Assembly: GCA_017881585.1 (NCBI GenBank)
Contig: JADGQS010000009.1
Location: 1-43,979, forward strand
Direction of reading: 5' to 3'
Length of the DNA stretch: 43,979 nt
Source of the DNA: Gemmatimonadaceae bacterium
GTDB taxonomy: Bacteria; Gemmatimonadota; Gemmatimonadetes; Gemmatimonadales; Gemmatimonadaceae
The position numbers and the translations under genes are program-made. Below, one piece after another: positions 27,682-37,544 of this stretch (the first letter of the stretch is position 1; every line of letters starts with the position of its first letter). The notes beneath the pieces are model-generated. The model did not search any database, was not told the DNA's origin, and worked only from the letters and a program-made list of their open reading frames with translations.

Positions 27682-28395
27682 ATGGTATCGAGAGAACCGC
27701 CTTCGTCATGGGATCCGCCGCGCCAGGGCCGCTGGCCGTGGTTCGGCGCGTTCGCATTCCTGTTCCTGGTCGCGTCGCAGACAGTCGCGATCGTGACCTC
27801 GCCGCCCGATCGCGACATGGGCGACCTGGAAAAAATCCTGTACGTGCACGTGCCCGCAGCGTGGATCATGTCGCTGACCTTCGCGGTGGTGATGTTCTAC
27901 AGCCTTCGCTACCTGTGGAAGGGGCGAGAGACCGACGATCTCGCCGCCGCGTCGGCGGCTGAAGTCGGCACGCTCTTCAACGGCCTCACGCTCCTGCTCG
28001 GCATGCTCTGGGGCAAGCCGGCGTGGGGCGTGTGGTGGGCGTGGGACGCGCGGCTCACGTCGACGCTCGTGCTCTTCCTGATCTTTGTGGGGTATCTCTC
28101 GTTGCGCGCGTTCGTCGACGAGCCCGAGCGCCGCGCGCAGTGGAGCGCCGCGGTCGGCATCCTCGGCGCGATCAACGTGCCGATCGTGTATATGTCGGTG
28201 CGCTGGTGGCGTACCCTTCACCAGGTCCAGTCGAGTCCCGATACGGTGGCCGGCATCTACGTGCTGAGTCTCAGGGCCAACGCGTTCGCATTCTTGTTCG
28301 TGATGATCTATCTCGTGCGGCGTCGCTACGAGGCGGCGTGCCTCGATCGCGCCGCCGATCACGCCGAGCAGGACGCGGCGCTCGGGGGGAGATGA
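27682..28395 (+). CDS. ccmC: Haem exporter/handling protein CcmC
   Basis: Inner-membrane protein of 237 residues that loads haem onto CcmE. The haem-handling WWD motif is present as KPAWGVWWAWDARLT, and flanking histidines for haem ligation appear in YVHVPAAW and WRTLHQ. About six helices are visible. The 3' end overlaps the ccmD-like gene (ATGA). Family, motif and position agree. Confidence 0.95.
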   Translation: MVSREPPSSWDPPRQGRWPWFGAFAFLFLVASQTVAIVTSPPDRDMGDLEKILYVHVPAAWIMSLTFAVVMFYSLRYLWKGRETDDLAAASAAEVGTLFNGLTLLLGMLWGKPAWGVWWAWDARLTSTLVLFLIFVGYLSLRAFVDEPERRAQWSAAVGILGAINVPIVYMSVRWWRTLHQVQSSPDTVAGIYVLSLRANAFAFLFVMIYLVRRRYEAACLDRAADHAEQDAALGGR

Positions 28396-28550
28396 CGATG
28401 ACGGTAAACAACTGGACGTATGTGTCGGTGGCGTATGCCGCCGTGTGGGTCGCGATCGGCGGCTACTGGCTGCACGTGCATCGCGTGCTCAAGCTCGCGC
28501 GCGCGCGCTACGAGCACGCGACCTCGCAAAGGGAGGGAGCAGCTAAATGA
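28392..28550 (+). CDS. ccmD: CcmD-like small membrane protein
   Basis: Short protein of 52 residues. One helix (VSVAYAAVWVAIGGYWLHVH) precedes a basic tail (RVLKLARARYEH), the general form of CcmD, which in System I helps release holo-CcmE from CcmABC. Sequence conservation in CcmD is low, so the call rests mainly on topology and position between ccmC and ccmE. The ATG at 28392 overlaps the ccmC stop; a second in-frame ATG is at 28398. The stop overlaps ccmE. Confidence 0.7.
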   Translation: MTMTVNNWTYVSVAYAAVWVAIGGYWLHVHRVLKLARARYEHATSQREGAAK

Positions 28551-29005
28551 CTGAATCGAAATCGAAGCGCCGGCCCTGGGTGATCGCCGGCGTCGTGGCG
28601 GTGGTGGCGGTCTTCGGCTGGCTGCTGTACGGCGGCCTCGACAAGAACGTGGTGTTCTTCCTGACGCCGCAGGAACTGCTCGCCAAGGGCACAGCGGGCT
28701 ACGACGTGCCCGTGCGGCTCGGCGGCCAGGTGAAGCCCGGCACCGTGAAGTGGGACGACAAGACGCTCCGGCTCACCTTCGAGGTCACCGACGGCAAGAG
28801 CGACGTCGCCGTGCAGAGTTCGGGCGCGCCGCCGCAGATGTTCCGCGACGGCATGGGCGTCGTGGTCGAAGGGCGCTTCGGCCGCGATCACGTGTTCAAC
28901 TCGACCGGGTTGATGGTGAAGCACTCGAACGAGTACCATCCGCCGAAGCCGGGGGAGAAGCCGCAGGAGATGTACAAGACGCTCATCAAAGGGTCCGGCT
29001 CGTGA
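28547..29005 (+). CDS. ccmE: Haem chaperone CcmE
   Basis: Periplasmic haem chaperone of 152 residues anchored by one N-terminal helix (WVIAGVVAVVAVFGWLLYGGL). It binds haem covalently through the histidine of the HxxxY motif, here H126-S-N-E-Y130 in LMVKHSNEYHPP, then delivers it to CcmF. The beta-barrel strands (VRLGGQVKPGTVKW, VVVEGRF) are typical. Both ends overlap neighbouring genes by 4 bases. Confidence 0.95.
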   Translation: MTESKSKRRPWVIAGVVAVVAVFGWLLYGGLDKNVVFFLTPQELLAKGTAGYDVPVRLGGQVKPGTVKWDDKTLRLTFEVTDGKSDVAVQSSGAPPQMFRDGMGVVVEGRFGRDHVFNSTGLMVKHSNEYHPPKPGEKPQEMYKTLIKGSGS

Positions 29006-30960
29006 CGAGACTGCTGGCACACGACGCGATCCTGGTGTCGATGGCCGTCGTGCTGTTCGGGATCGTCGCGGTGCCAGTGGCAATGCGGACCGGACGTCGA
29101 GGGCTGCTGCCGTACGCGTTCGCCGCGGTGTACACGAACTTCTTCCTCGTCAGCGTCGCGGCGGTCGCGATGGTGTACGCGCTCGTCACGCACGATTTCT
29201 CCGTGTCGTACGTCGCGCAGGTGGGAGGCCGCGCCACGCCGCTCCTGTTTACGGTGATTTCGCTGTGGGGCGCGCTCGAGGGATCGATCCTCTTCTGGGC
29301 GTGGGTCCTCTCGATGTACGCGGCCGCGGTCGTATGGATCAACAGCCGCCGCCCCGGAAACCTCGTGCCGTATGCGGCCGCGACGCTGCTCTTCGTCTCC
29401 TTCTTCTTCGCGATTCTCCTTGTGGGGCCGGCCGATCCGTTCGGCGCGGTGTCGCCGGTGCCGTCGGACGGCCCGGGTCCGAATCCGCTCCTGCAGAACC
29501 ACATCCTGATGGCGATCCATCCGCCGCTGCTCTATCTGGGCTACGTCGGGATGTCGGTGCCCTTCGCGTTCGCCGTGGGCGCGATGCTCTCGGGCGAAGT
29601 CGAGACCGACGACTGGATGCGCATCACCCGCCGCTGGACGCTCTCGGCGTGGGCGCTGCTCTCCGCGGCGATCATCGCCGGCATGTGGTGGTCGTACGAA
29701 GTGCTCGGCTGGGGCGGATACTGGGCCTGGGATCCCGTCGAAAACGCATCGTTCCTTCCGTGGCTCACCGCGACCGCCTTCCTGCATTCCGCGATGGTAC
29801 AGGAGCGTCGCGGGATGCTGCGGCTCTGGAATCTCAACCTCGTCGTGGGGACGTTCCTCCTCACGATCCTCGGCACGTTCCTCACGCGATCGGGGATCGT
29901 GTCCTCGGTGCACGCCTTTACCACGGGCACGATCGGCTACTACTTCCTCGCGTTCATTGCGATCGTGATGCTCGCGTCGCTGGCCCTCGTCGCCGGCAAC
30001 TCCGAGCGGCTGCGCAGCACCGGGCGCTTCGATTCGGCCGCGTCGCGCGAGACGGTGTTCCTGCTGAACAACCTGTTCCTCACCGCGTTCATGTTCACGG
30101 TGCTCACGGGCACGCTGTTCCCGCTGGTCGCCGAGGCGATCAAGGGCGTGAAAGTCAGCGTCGGCGAACCGTTCTTCAACAGGATGTCGCTGCCGATCGT
30201 CGTGACGCTGCTCTTCCTGATGGGCGTGGGGCCTGCGCTGCCGTGGAAGGCCGCATCGAAGGCGGAGCTGAAGGCGAAGCTCGTGCCGCCGGCTGCTGGA
30301 GCCGGCCTCATGCTGGTCATCGCACTCGTCGCCGGCGCGCGAAATGTCTACGCGCTGCTCGCGTTCGCGTTCGCGGGATACGCGGCATTCGCCAACCTGC
30401 GAGAATACTGGATCGGCATGCGCGCGCGCCGCATCGCGCACGGTGAAGGGTGGGGCACTGCACTCGTGCGGCTCGTGGGCGGCAACCGGCATCGGTACGG
30501 CGGCTACACGGCGCACCTTGGCGTGATCCTCGTCGCGTTTGGAATCGCGGCGTCGTCCACGTTCCGCACGGAATACGAGGCGACGATCAAGCCGGGCGAG
30601 ACCATCTCGCTCTCCGGGCACACGCTTCGGCTGAAGGCGATGTGGGGGCGGGAGGAGCCGCAGCGCTCCGTGGTCGGCGCGACGCTCGAGGTCATGAACG
30701 GCTCGATGGTGAAGGGGACGATGGAGCCGCGCATGAATTTCTATCCCATGTCGCAGTCACCGGTCCCGACGCCCGCGGTGCGCAGCCGCTTCCTCGGCGA
30801 TCTCTACGTGAACCTGCAGGCCTTCCGTCCCGACGGTTCGAACGCGACGATTCGCGTCATCTATGAACCGCTCGTGCCGTGGATCTGGTTCGGCGGCGGC
30901 GTGGTGGTCTTCGGCGCGCTCATCGCGATCTTCCCGACGGGGAGGCGGACCGACGCATGA
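29002..30960 (+). CDS. ccmF: Cytochrome c haem lyase CcmF
   Basis: Large integral membrane protein of 652 residues that, with CcmH, ligates haem from CcmE to apocytochrome CxxCH motifs. The WWD domain reads WGGYWAWDPVENASFLPW; conserved histidines occur in NHILMAIHPPLLYLGYVG and TAHLGVI. Start is GTG at 29002, overlapping the ccmE stop, which matches the usual N terminus (an early helix starting AHDAILVSMAVVL). The longer open frame upstream is an out-of-frame reading of ccmE. The stop overlaps ccmG. Confidence 0.95.
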   Translation: MTRLLAHDAILVSMAVVLFGIVAVPVAMRTGRRGLLPYAFAAVYTNFFLVSVAAVAMVYALVTHDFSVSYVAQVGGRATPLLFTVISLWGALEGSILFWAWVLSMYAAAVVWINSRRPGNLVPYAAATLLFVSFFFAILLVGPADPFGAVSPVPSDGPGPNPLLQNHILMAIHPPLLYLGYVGMSVPFAFAVGAMLSGEVETDDWMRITRRWTLSAWALLSAAIIAGMWWSYEVLGWGGYWAWDPVENASFLPWLTATAFLHSAMVQERRGMLRLWNLNLVVGTFLLTILGTFLTRSGIVSSVHAFTTGTIGYYFLAFIAIVMLASLALVAGNSERLRSTGRFDSAASRETVFLLNNLFLTAFMFTVLTGTLFPLVAEAIKGVKVSVGEPFFNRMSLPIVVTLLFLMGVGPALPWKAASKAELKAKLVPPAAGAGLMLVIALVAGARNVYALLAFAFAGYAAFANLREYWIGMRARRIAHGEGWGTALVRLVGGNRHRYGGYTAHLGVILVAFGIAASSTFRTEYEATIKPGETISLSGHTLRLKAMWGREEPQRSVVGATLEVMNGSMVKGTMEPRMNFYPMSQSPVPTPAVRSRFLGDLYVNLQAFRPDGSNATIRVIYEPLVPWIWFGGGVVVFGALIAIFPTGRRTDA

Positions 30961-31520
30961 ACTGGAAACGCGCGACGATCGCGGCGGCGTGCGTCGTACC
31001 GCTGATCATCCTCTTCGGCTACGGCCTGACGCGCGATCCGAAAGACATTCCGTCGCCGCTTCCGGGTCACGAGGCGTCGCCGTTCGCGCTCGCCGTCTTC
31101 GCGCCCGGCCAGCCGCCGCTCAATCGCGCGCCGGGCGACACCGTGCGCCTGGCGGAGCTGAAAGGCCAGGTCGTGGTGCTCAACTTCTGGGCGTCGTGGT
31201 GCCTGTCCTGCCGCGACGAACACCAGATCCTCTCGGAGACCGCGAAATCGTACGCCGGAAAACCCGTCCACTTTCTCGGCGTTCTCTACAATGACGAACC
31301 CGGGAACGGCACGCAGTGGATCGAGCAGATGGGCGGGCAGAGCTATCCGTCGGTCACCGATCCTGGGGCCCGAACCGCGATCAACTACGGATTGTACGGA
31401 GTGCCGGAGACGTATTTTCTCGATGCCAGCGGACGGATCGCGTACAAGGCGACGGGCCCGGTCAACGAGCGGCTCATTCGGCATGTCGTCGATTCGCTGA
31501 TGGCGGTCGCCGCAAAGTGA
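30957..31520 (+). CDS. ccmG: Thiol:disulfide oxidoreductase CcmG/DsbE
   Basis: Membrane-anchored thioredoxin-like protein of 187 residues that keeps apocytochrome cysteines reduced for haem ligation. One N-terminal helix (IAAACVVPLIILFGYGL) is followed by the thioredoxin fold with the active site WCLSC (C82, C85). NYGLYGVPETYFLDASGRI carries the cis-Pro loop GVPE typical of the DsbE group. Overlaps of 4 bases at both ends place it in the ccm transcription unit. Confidence 0.93.
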   Translation: MNWKRATIAAACVVPLIILFGYGLTRDPKDIPSPLPGHEASPFALAVFAPGQPPLNRAPGDTVRLAELKGQVVVLNFWASWCLSCRDEHQILSETAKSYAGKPVHFLGVLYNDEPGNGTQWIEQMGGQSYPSVTDPGARTAINYGLYGVPETYFLDASGRIAYKATGPVNERLIRHVVDSLMAVAAK

Positions 31521-31915
31521 CGCGACTGCTCGCTGCCTTCGCGTTCGCTGCGCTCGGCGCCCTCGGCGCGGTTCAGCAGTCGCCGGCGGATTCGGTTCTC
31601 GAAGCCCGCACCGCCGAAGTCGCAGCGCAGCTTCGATGCCCGGTGTGCCAGGGGCTGTCCATTCAGGATTCGCCGTCGGAGCTGTCGCAGCAGATGCGGT
31701 CGGTGGTGAAGGATCAGTTGAGGGCGGGGAAGAGTCCGGATGAGGTCAAGGCGTATTTCATTTCGAAGTACGGGGAATGGATTCTCCTCGAGCCGAAGCC
31801 GAAGGGGTTCAATGTTCTGGTGTACCTGATGCCGGTTCTGTTGGTCGTGATCGGCCTCGGATGGATTGTTGTGGCAGTTCGCAAATGGACACGGCCGCCG
31901 GATTCACCGGCGTAG
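31517..31915 (+). CDS. ccmH: Cytochrome c maturation protein CcmH
   Basis: Protein of 132 residues with an N-terminal signal ([15 protein letters not shown]), a periplasmic domain with the redox motif [14 protein letters not shown] (C41, C44), and a C-terminal helix ([23 protein letters not shown]). It forms the apocytochrome-handling part of the haem lyase with CcmF and CcmG. The short single-domain form implies that a CcmI-like TPR protein, if present, is encoded elsewhere; none follows here. Start is GTG at 31517. Confidence 0.93.
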   Translation: MTRLLAAFAFAALGALGAVQQSPADSVLEARTAEVAAQLRCPVCQGLSIQDSPSELSQQMRSVVKDQLRAGKSPDEVKAYFISKYGEWILLEPKPKGFNVLVYLMPVLLVVIGLGWIVVAVRKWTRPPDSPA

Positions 31916-31964
31916 CATTCCACCACTCAACCGGTCCCTGCTCGTCCCTGGACCTCGGAACTTC

Positions 31965-32435
31965 ATGCCTCCTCGCATCCCCGCTTCCGGCGAAACCGCT
32001 CCCGACTTCACTCTGGTCACCACCACCGGCCAGCCGGTGACCCTCTCGAGTTTCCGGGGCGACAAGAACGTCCTGCTCGCGTTCTTCCCGCTCGCCTTCA
32101 CCAATACCTGCGCCGCCGAGCTCGCCAGCTTCACGGAGGACTACGCCGCGTTCGAGTCGCAGGGGGTCGTCGTGATCCCGATCAGCGTGGACGCGGTGCC
32201 GAGCCTGAAGGCGTTCAAGGAGAAACTCAGCATCGGCCCCGAGCTCGCGAGCGATTTCCGCCGCGACACGGCGCGCGCGTACGGCGTGTTGAACGAAGAG
32301 AAGTTCTTCGCGAACCGGTCGTATTTCCTGATCGACAAGCAGGGCGTCGTCCGCTGGTCGCACGTCGAAAAGCTCAACGGCGAAAAGCGCGCGAACTCCG
32401 AGATTCTCGCGGAGATCGCAAAGCTGCCCGCTTGA
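31965..32435 (+). CDS. Peroxiredoxin, 1-Cys AhpE-like
   Basis: Thiol peroxidase of 156 residues. The peroxidatic motif is PLAFTNTC (C49), and C49 is the only cysteine, so it should act as a 1-Cys peroxiredoxin needing an external thiol, as in Ahp[20 protein letters not shown] and [12 protein letters not shown] are standard family segments. The ATG at 31965 is chosen; 33 upstream in-frame residues overlap ccmH and are not peroxiredoxin-like. It lies 49 bases after ccmH, so it may belong to that transcript. The stop overlaps the glycoside hydrolase start. Confidence 0.88.
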   Translation: MPPRIPASGETAPDFTLVTTTGQPVTLSSFRGDKNVLLAFFPLAFTNTCAAELASFTEDYAAFESQGVVVIPISVDAVPSLKAFKEKLSIGPELASDFRRDTARAYGVLNEEKFFANRSYFLIDKQGVVRWSHVEKLNGEKRANSEILAEIAKLPA

Positions 32436-34495
32436 TCGATCTGGTCGAACAGCTCGCCCGCGCGGACAAGTGGCAGTTGGGCGCGGGCGACGGCACGCTG
32501 TTCGCGCCCGCGTTCCCGCGCTGGCTCGATGTCCCGGGATTCTGGGACGGCGCGAATGTCCTGCGGCGCGGAGTCGCGCCGTTGTTCACGGTCACGGTTC
32601 TCGACGACGAGGGGCGTGAGATCGCCGCCCGCGTCACCGCGCGCAGGTGGACGCCGGCCGAGCTGACGCTGCAGTACCGGTTCGGTCAGGGCATCACCGC
32701 GACCGAAGTCCGCACCGTGCATCCAGGCGGCATTTTCGTGTCCGAGTGGAGATTCGCGGCGTACCGGCCGGAGCGAATCCATCTCGTGGCGTGGACGGCC
32801 CAGCGCGCATCGCGTGTCGAACGCGGGTCGGCGCGGTGGAATGGGGCGCTCCAGTTCGTCGTCGCGGCCAAGACCAACGAAGCGGACGCGTCGGCGTTGC
32901 GGGTGCGCGCCGAGCTCGCGTGCGTAGGTGGCGCGGCGTCGTGGAGCGCGACGTGGAGCGAGGGCAAGATCCCCGAGCCGGCCTGGGAGTTCACCCCGTT
33001 CGTCGAGCAGTGGCGCGGAGGAGTGCTGCCGAAGGTTGTGCGCGCAGACACGGATGCGCCGGAAGGAGGGACGTTTTTCGCGGCGGTGCATCGGGCGCTC
33101 GAGGTGGAGTACGCGGGAGCGTCGGCGACGTTCGCGATGCGTCTCGTGCCGGGTGACGACGCCGCGCGAGAGGGGGACACCACGCCCTCGGGGGCGCGAC
33201 TGGGCACGTTCGGTGGAGCGAGTCGCAAGAGATGGAGTGACTACTTCGCCTCGCTGCCGACGTTCCGCTGCTCGGATCCCTACATCGAATCGCTCTACTG
33301 GTATCGCTGGTACGTGCTGCGGATGAACGCGCACGCGCCCGCGGCGGGCGCGGCGAACGCCGTCGGGAGGGTGCGCGAGCTGCGGTGGAGCGGGGATGCG
33401 GCGGGCGCGCGCGAAATTATCCGCGAGTTCCTCGAGCAACCCGTGGCGGCGGATTGGGGATCGGGGCTGAGTGCGCTCGGCGCGGTGTGGCCCGACGAAG
33501 CGTTCGTTCGGGAGGTCTATCCCAAGGTCGTCGCGGCGGCGGAGTGGCTTTCCGCCGAACGCGATCGGGAAGAGAGCGGATTGTTCGACATGGCCCGCGA
33601 CGACCCTTCGCTCGAGCTGCGCAGTGCCGATGCCCGGACCGGCCGGATCAAGGGGACGGAGGCTGCCGTGTACGCGTATCTGCTCTACCGGTGGCTCGAG
33701 CGCTCGGCGCCCGACGCGGATGGACCGCGATGGACACGACTGGCGGAGCGGACACGGACTGCCGTGCGCGAGAAGATGTGGAACGGGTCCGCGGGGATGT
33801 TCAGCGACGTCGATGCGAAGACCCATGCGCACATGGGGGTGAAGCACGCGCGGTGTTTCCTGCCGTATCGCACCGACATCGTCGATGCCGAGCACCTCGC
33901 GGGGCTCGAGAAGCATCTGCTCGATCCCGCCGAGTTCTTCTCGGCGTTTCCGGTTCCGTCGCTCTCCGCCGGCGATCCGCGATTCAGCGCGGAAGGCGAG
34001 TGGAAATCGCGGCGTGCCGGGGATCCGTGGAACGGGCGCAGTCATCCCGAGGTGAACGCGGAGGTCGTCGACGCCCTCGCACACGTCGCGCGGACGCACG
34101 CGCCGCATCTTCGCGCCCAGGCGGCGACGCTGCTGCGCCGTTTCGTGCGCATGATGTTCCACGATGGCGAACTGCACCGGGTGAACTCGCACGAGCACTA
34201 CAACCCGCTAACCGGACATGCATCCGTATATCGCGGAGCTGACGATGTGCAGCATGCGTGGCTGAACGACCTGATCATCCGGCATGTCATCGGGATCGAC
34301 GCAGGAGATCAGGGCCTGACGATCGATCCGCTGCCGTTCGGCCTCGAGCACGCCGAGATCACGGGAGTCCGCGTTCGCGGCCGAGTGGTCGACGTTCTCA
34401 TCGAAGGACAGGTGATCACCGTGACCATCGACGGCGTGAAATCCGTGGGTGCGCTCGGAACTCCGATGGTTTTCGCAACACCGTCAGCGGGTTGA
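32432..34495 (+). CDS. GH63/MGH1-like glycoside hydrolase
   Basis: Enzyme of 687 residues resembling the GH63/MGH1-like (alpha/alpha)6-barrel hydrolases that act on glucosides such as mannosylglycerate or trehalose-type sugars. An N-terminal beta-rich domain (about 1-280) precedes the barrel. Family-type segments are [13 protein letters not shown], the [19 protein letters not shown] loop (WRGPVW-like position) and HEHYNPLTG, where E588 is the candidate catalytic base. No signal peptide is evident, so it is probably cytoplasmic. The start is the TTG at 32432, coupled to the peroxiredoxin stop; this start is uncertain. The substrate cannot be named. Confidence 0.7.
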   Translation: MIDLVEQLARADKWQLGAGDGTLFAPAFPRWLDVPGFWDGANVLRRGVAPLFTVTVLDDEGREIAARVTARRWTPAELTLQYRFGQGITATEVRTVHPGGIFVSEWRFAAYRPERIHLVAWTAQRASRVERGSARWNGALQFVVAAKTNEADASALRVRAELACVGGAASWSATWSEGKIPEPAWEFTPFVEQWRGGVLPKVVRADTDAPEGGTFFAAVHRALEVEYAGASATFAMRLVPGDDAAREGDTTPSGARLGTFGGASRKRWSDYFASLPTFRCSDPYIESLYWYRWYVLRMNAHAPAAGAANAVGRVRELRWSGDAAGAREIIREFLEQPVAADWGSGLSALGAVWPDEAFVREVYPKVVAAAEWLSAERDREESGLFDMARDDPSLELRSADARTGRIKGTEAAVYAYLLYRWLERSAPDADGPRWTRLAERTRTAVREKMWNGSAGMFSDVDAKTHAHMGVKHARCFLPYRTDIVDAEHLAGLEKHLLDPAEFFSAFPVPSLSAGDPRFSAEGEWKSRRAGDPWNGRSHPEVNAEVVDALAHVARTHAPHLRAQAATLLRRFVRMMFHDGELHRVNSHEHYNPLTGHASVYRGADDVQHAWLNDLIIRHVIGIDAGDQGLTIDPLPFGLEHAEITGVRVRGRVVDVLIEGQVITVTIDGVKSVGALGTPMVFATPSAG

Positions 34496-34599
34496 CACTG
34501 GCGCATGTCGGACGGACGTGCGCCAACACTCGGTCCTCCACCGCTCGCACCGTTCGGTCATCTTGTCCGGCGAACGCCGCGCGCGTACCTTGACGCACC

Positions 34600-36171
34600 G
34601 TGAGTCCCTCCCTCGCCGCGTCGCTCGCCGGTTCGCATCCGTCCCCGCCGTCCCGGGGACTCCCGGCGCTTGCCGCGATCATCGCCGAACTCGCGTCGAA
34701 TCAGCCGCTCGAGGAGCGCGTCGCGCGGTCGCTCGAATCGCTCCGGGTGGTTCTCGGCGTGCCGGAATGCGCGATCTGGCTGCATTCCAGGGACGGACTC
34801 GTCCGCTCATGGGGAGCCGGCGATCCGATCATCACTGCGACGCAGGTTCACGCGCGGCTCGCGCATCCGGAGCCGGTGCAGGATTCGGTCCTCGTCGTGG
34901 GGATCGGCTCGGGCGACGGCCAGGCCGGCGCGCTCACGATGCGGCTGACGCACGAACTGAATGACGAGGAATCGCTGCTCGTCACCGCCGTCGCGAATCT
35001 CCTCGGCCCCGAGCTCGCGCACGCGGCGAAGAATCGCCAGCTCGAGGACGAAGTCGAGGCGCGCACCGCCGAGATCAATCGCGAGCGGATCTTCACCGAG
35101 AAGATCATCGACTCGCTGCCGCTCGGCCTGTACGTGATCGACCGCGAGTATCGCATTCAGGCGTGGAATCGCAAGCGCGAAACAGGCATGCAGGGCGTCT
35201 CGCGCGAAGAGGCGATCGGCCGGACGATCTTCGAGATCCTGCATCGCCAGCCGCCCGAGATGCTGCGGCGTGAGTTCGACGATGTGTTCACGACCGGCCG
35301 CATCCAGGAATACCAGATGGAATCGCTCGCCACCGGCGAGCTCCGCACCTATCGCATCACCAAGATCCCGATGCGCCTCGGCGATTCGGCGGTGACGCAC
35401 GTCATCACCATCGGCGAGGACGTCACCGACTGGAAGGAAGCGCAGCAGCGGTTCGCGCAGGCCGAGAAGCTTGCGGCCATCGGGCAGCTCGCCGCCGGCG
35501 TGATGCACGAGATCAACAACCCGCTCGCGACCATCGCCGCGTGCGCGGAGAGCCTCGGCTTCAAGCTCGAAGACGTGAAGAAGGCCGGCAGCGCGATCCC
35601 GACCGACGCGAACGAGTATCTGCAGATCATCGACAACGAGGTCTCACGCTGCAAACAGATCGTCGATGGCCTGCTCGACTTCAGCCGGCCCAAGCAGGCG
35701 CTGAAGGAGCGCGTCAGCCCCAACGACGTCATCGAGCGGACGTTGCTGCTGCTCAAGCACCACGTGCGCTTCAAGAGGCTTACGGTGATCACCGAGCTCG
35801 ACGCCGACCTCGCGCGCGTGCCGCAGGCGAACAACGAGCAGCTCGTGCAGGTCTTCATGGCGCTCCTGCTCAACGCGATGGACGCCGTCGGCGATCGCGG
35901 ACAGATCACGATTCGCACCCGCCGCGGGACGACTCCCGACGAGGGCGTGATCGCCGAGGTCATCGATCAGGGACACGGCATCGCGCGCTCGGAGCTCTCG
36001 AAGATCTTCGAGCCGTTCTATACGACGAAGGCGCCGGGTCGCGGCACCGGACTCGGACTTTCGATCTGCTACGGCATCATCCAGGAACACGGCGGCCGGA
36101 TCGAGGTGGACAGTGCACTCGGGCAGGGGAGCACCTTCCGCGTGCTGCTGCCGACCGTGGAGCGCCGGTGA
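34600..36171 (+). CDS. NtrB-like sensor histidine kinase (GAF-PAS-HisKA-HATPase)
   Basis: Soluble-looking kinase of 523 residues with no clear membrane helix. An N-terminal GAF-like region (about 25-145) is followed by a short coiled coil (LEDEVEARTAEINRE), a PAS domain (about 165-285) and the kinase core. The phosphoacceptor is H303 in VMHEINNPLA. The N box (LLLNAMDAVGD), DQGHGIARSEL, FEPFYTTKAPGRGTGLGLS and the G2 box are present. The arrangement is that of NtrB/AtoS-type kinases that pair with NtrC-type regulators, and such a gene follows with a 4-base overlap. The signal is unknown. Start GTG at 34600. Confidence 0.9.
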   Translation: MSPSLAASLAGSHPSPPSRGLPALAAIIAELASNQPLEERVARSLESLRVVLGVPECAIWLHSRDGLVRSWGAGDPIITATQVHARLAHPEPVQDSVLVVGIGSGDGQAGALTMRLTHELNDEESLLVTAVANLLGPELAHAAKNRQLEDEVEARTAEINRERIFTEKIIDSLPLGLYVIDREYRIQAWNRKRETGMQGVSREEAIGRTIFEILHRQPPEMLRREFDDVFTTGRIQEYQMESLATGELRTYRITKIPMRLGDSAVTHVITIGEDVTDWKEAQQRFAQAEKLAAIGQLAAGVMHEINNPLATIAACAESLGFKLEDVKKAGSAIPTDANEYLQIIDNEVSRCKQIVDGLLDFSRPKQALKERVSPNDVIERTLLLLKHHVRFKRLTVITELDADLARVPQANNEQLVQVFMALLLNAMDAVGDRGQITIRTRRGTTPDEGVIAEVIDQGHGIARSELSKIFEPFYTTKAPGRGTGLGLSICYGIIQEHGGRIEVDSALGQGSTFRVLLPTVERR

Positions 36172-37544
36172 CCGGCAAACAGCCGATCCGCGTCCTCATC
36201 GCCGAGGACGAAGCCAATCTCGGCGAACTGCTCCAGAGCTATCTCGCGGGCCGCGGCCACAAAGTCACGGTGACGCTCGACGGGCGTGCCGCGCTCGACG
36301 CCCTCCACTCGCAGCCGTTCGACGTCGCGCTCCTCGACATCGTGATGCCGAAACTCGACGGCCTCGAGGTGCTGCGCCAGGTGCGCGAGAATCCCTCGCC
36401 GCCCGAGTGCATCATCATCACCGGCAACGGCACGGTCGACACGGCGATCGCCGCGATGAAGCTCGGCGCGTACGACTACGTCTCGAAGCCGTATCGCCTG
36501 GCCGAGATCGACGTGCTCGTGCGGCGCGCGTGGGAGAAGCGGAGGCTCACGAGCGACAACCTGCGGCTCAGCACGCGGCTCTCGCGTGTCGATGCCGCAC
36601 GCGATTTCACCTCGGTGTACGCGCCCATGCAGGCCGTGCTCGCGCTCGCGCGGCATGCGGCGCTGGGCGAGGCGCCGGTGCTGATCACGGGCGAACCCGG
36701 CACGGGCAAGAACGAGCTCGCGCGCTACATCCACGCGCACTCGTCGCGCACCACGGGCCCGCTCGTGGACGCGGTCTGCGCCGCGATGACCAGGGGCCAC
36801 GCCGCGGTCGACCTGTTCGGCATGGAACGTCCTAAGGACGACGAGCCGTCGGGCGGAGTGACGGCGGCGATCGGGCTGGTCGAATCCGCGGCCGGCGGCA
36901 CGCTCGTGCTCGACGACGTGCAGCTGCTCGATCCGCCAGCGCAGGCCGCGCTCGCGGAAACGCTGGCGGAAGGATCGTTCCGGCGGGTGGGCTCGCAGCA
37001 CCGGATCGAGACCGAAGCGCGATTCATCGCGACCGCCGGAGCGGACCTCCCCGCGGCGGTGCGCGCCGGATCGTTCCGCGCCGACCTGTTCGATTCGCTT
37101 GGCCACGTCAGCATCGCGCTGCCGCCGCTCCGCGAGCGCTCGGTGGACATCGCGATCCTCGCGCAGGCGTTTGTGCGTGAGTTCGGCGGGCTGAGGGGGC
37201 CGTCGCTGGCCTCCGAGGCCATTGAAGCACTGCAGGATTATTCGTGGCCCGGAAACCTCCGGGAGCTGCGCAACGTGCTCGAGCGCGCGGTGCTGCTCGC
37301 GGGCGGCGGGATCATCCACGCGCACGACCTGCCGCTCCCGGCGGCGGTGCGCTCCGGTTCGTCCGCGGACGATGCGCCGCTCGCGCTGCAGGAAGTCGAG
37401 CGCCGCCACATCGCGGCCGTGCTGCAGCGCACCAGCTGGCACCAGGGCAAGGCCGCGAGCCTCCTCGGCATCTCGGCGAAGACCCTCTACCGGAAGATTC
37501 GCGAGTACCGCTTCGAGCGGCCGGCTGGTGTCGGAGCCCCGTGA
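36168..37544 (+). CDS. NtrC-like response regulator with degenerate AAA+ domain
   Basis: Regulator of 458 residues: receiver (D57 in LLDIVMP, K107 in SKPY), AAA+ domain (about 145-380) and Fis-type helix-turn-helix (HQGKAASLLGISAKTLYRKI, 425-444). The AAA+ part is eroded: Walker A is GEPGTGKN instead of GESGTGKE, Walker B ends DD instead of DE, ATN is ATA, and the sigma-54-contact loop GAFTGA aligns with GGVTAA (229-234) after a charged insert. The arginine-finger region FRADL and LPPLRER remain. It probably regulates without sigma-54. Start GTG at 36168 is coupled to the kinase gene. Confidence 0.88.
   Translation: MTGKQPIRVLIAEDEANLGELLQSYLAGRGHKVTVTLDGRAALDALHSQPFDVALLDIVMPKLDGLEVLRQVRENPSPPECIIITGNGTVDTAIAAMKLGAYDYVSKPYRLAEIDVLVRRAWEKRRLTSDNLRLSTRLSRVDAARDFTSVYAPMQAVLALARHAALGEAPVLITGEPGTGKNELARYIHAHSSRTTGPLVDAVCAAMTRGHAAVDLFGMERPKDDEPSGGVTAAIGLVESAAGGTLVLDDVQLLDPPAQAALAETLAEGSFRRVGSQHRIETEARFIATAGADLPAAVRAGSFRADLFDSLGHVSIALPPLRERSVDIAILAQAFVREFGGLRGPSLASEAIEALQDYSWPGNLRELRNVLERAVLLAGGGIIHAHDLPLPAAVRSGSSADDAPLALQEVERRHIAAVLQRTSWHQGKAASLLGISAKTLYRKIREYRFERPAGVGAP

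Noticed and set aside
34489-34520. TTGACA at the end of the glycoside hydrolase gene as a promoter for the NtrB-like kinase
   Set aside because: The -35 hexamer is perfect, but no acceptable -10 hexamer occurs at 16-18 bases downstream.
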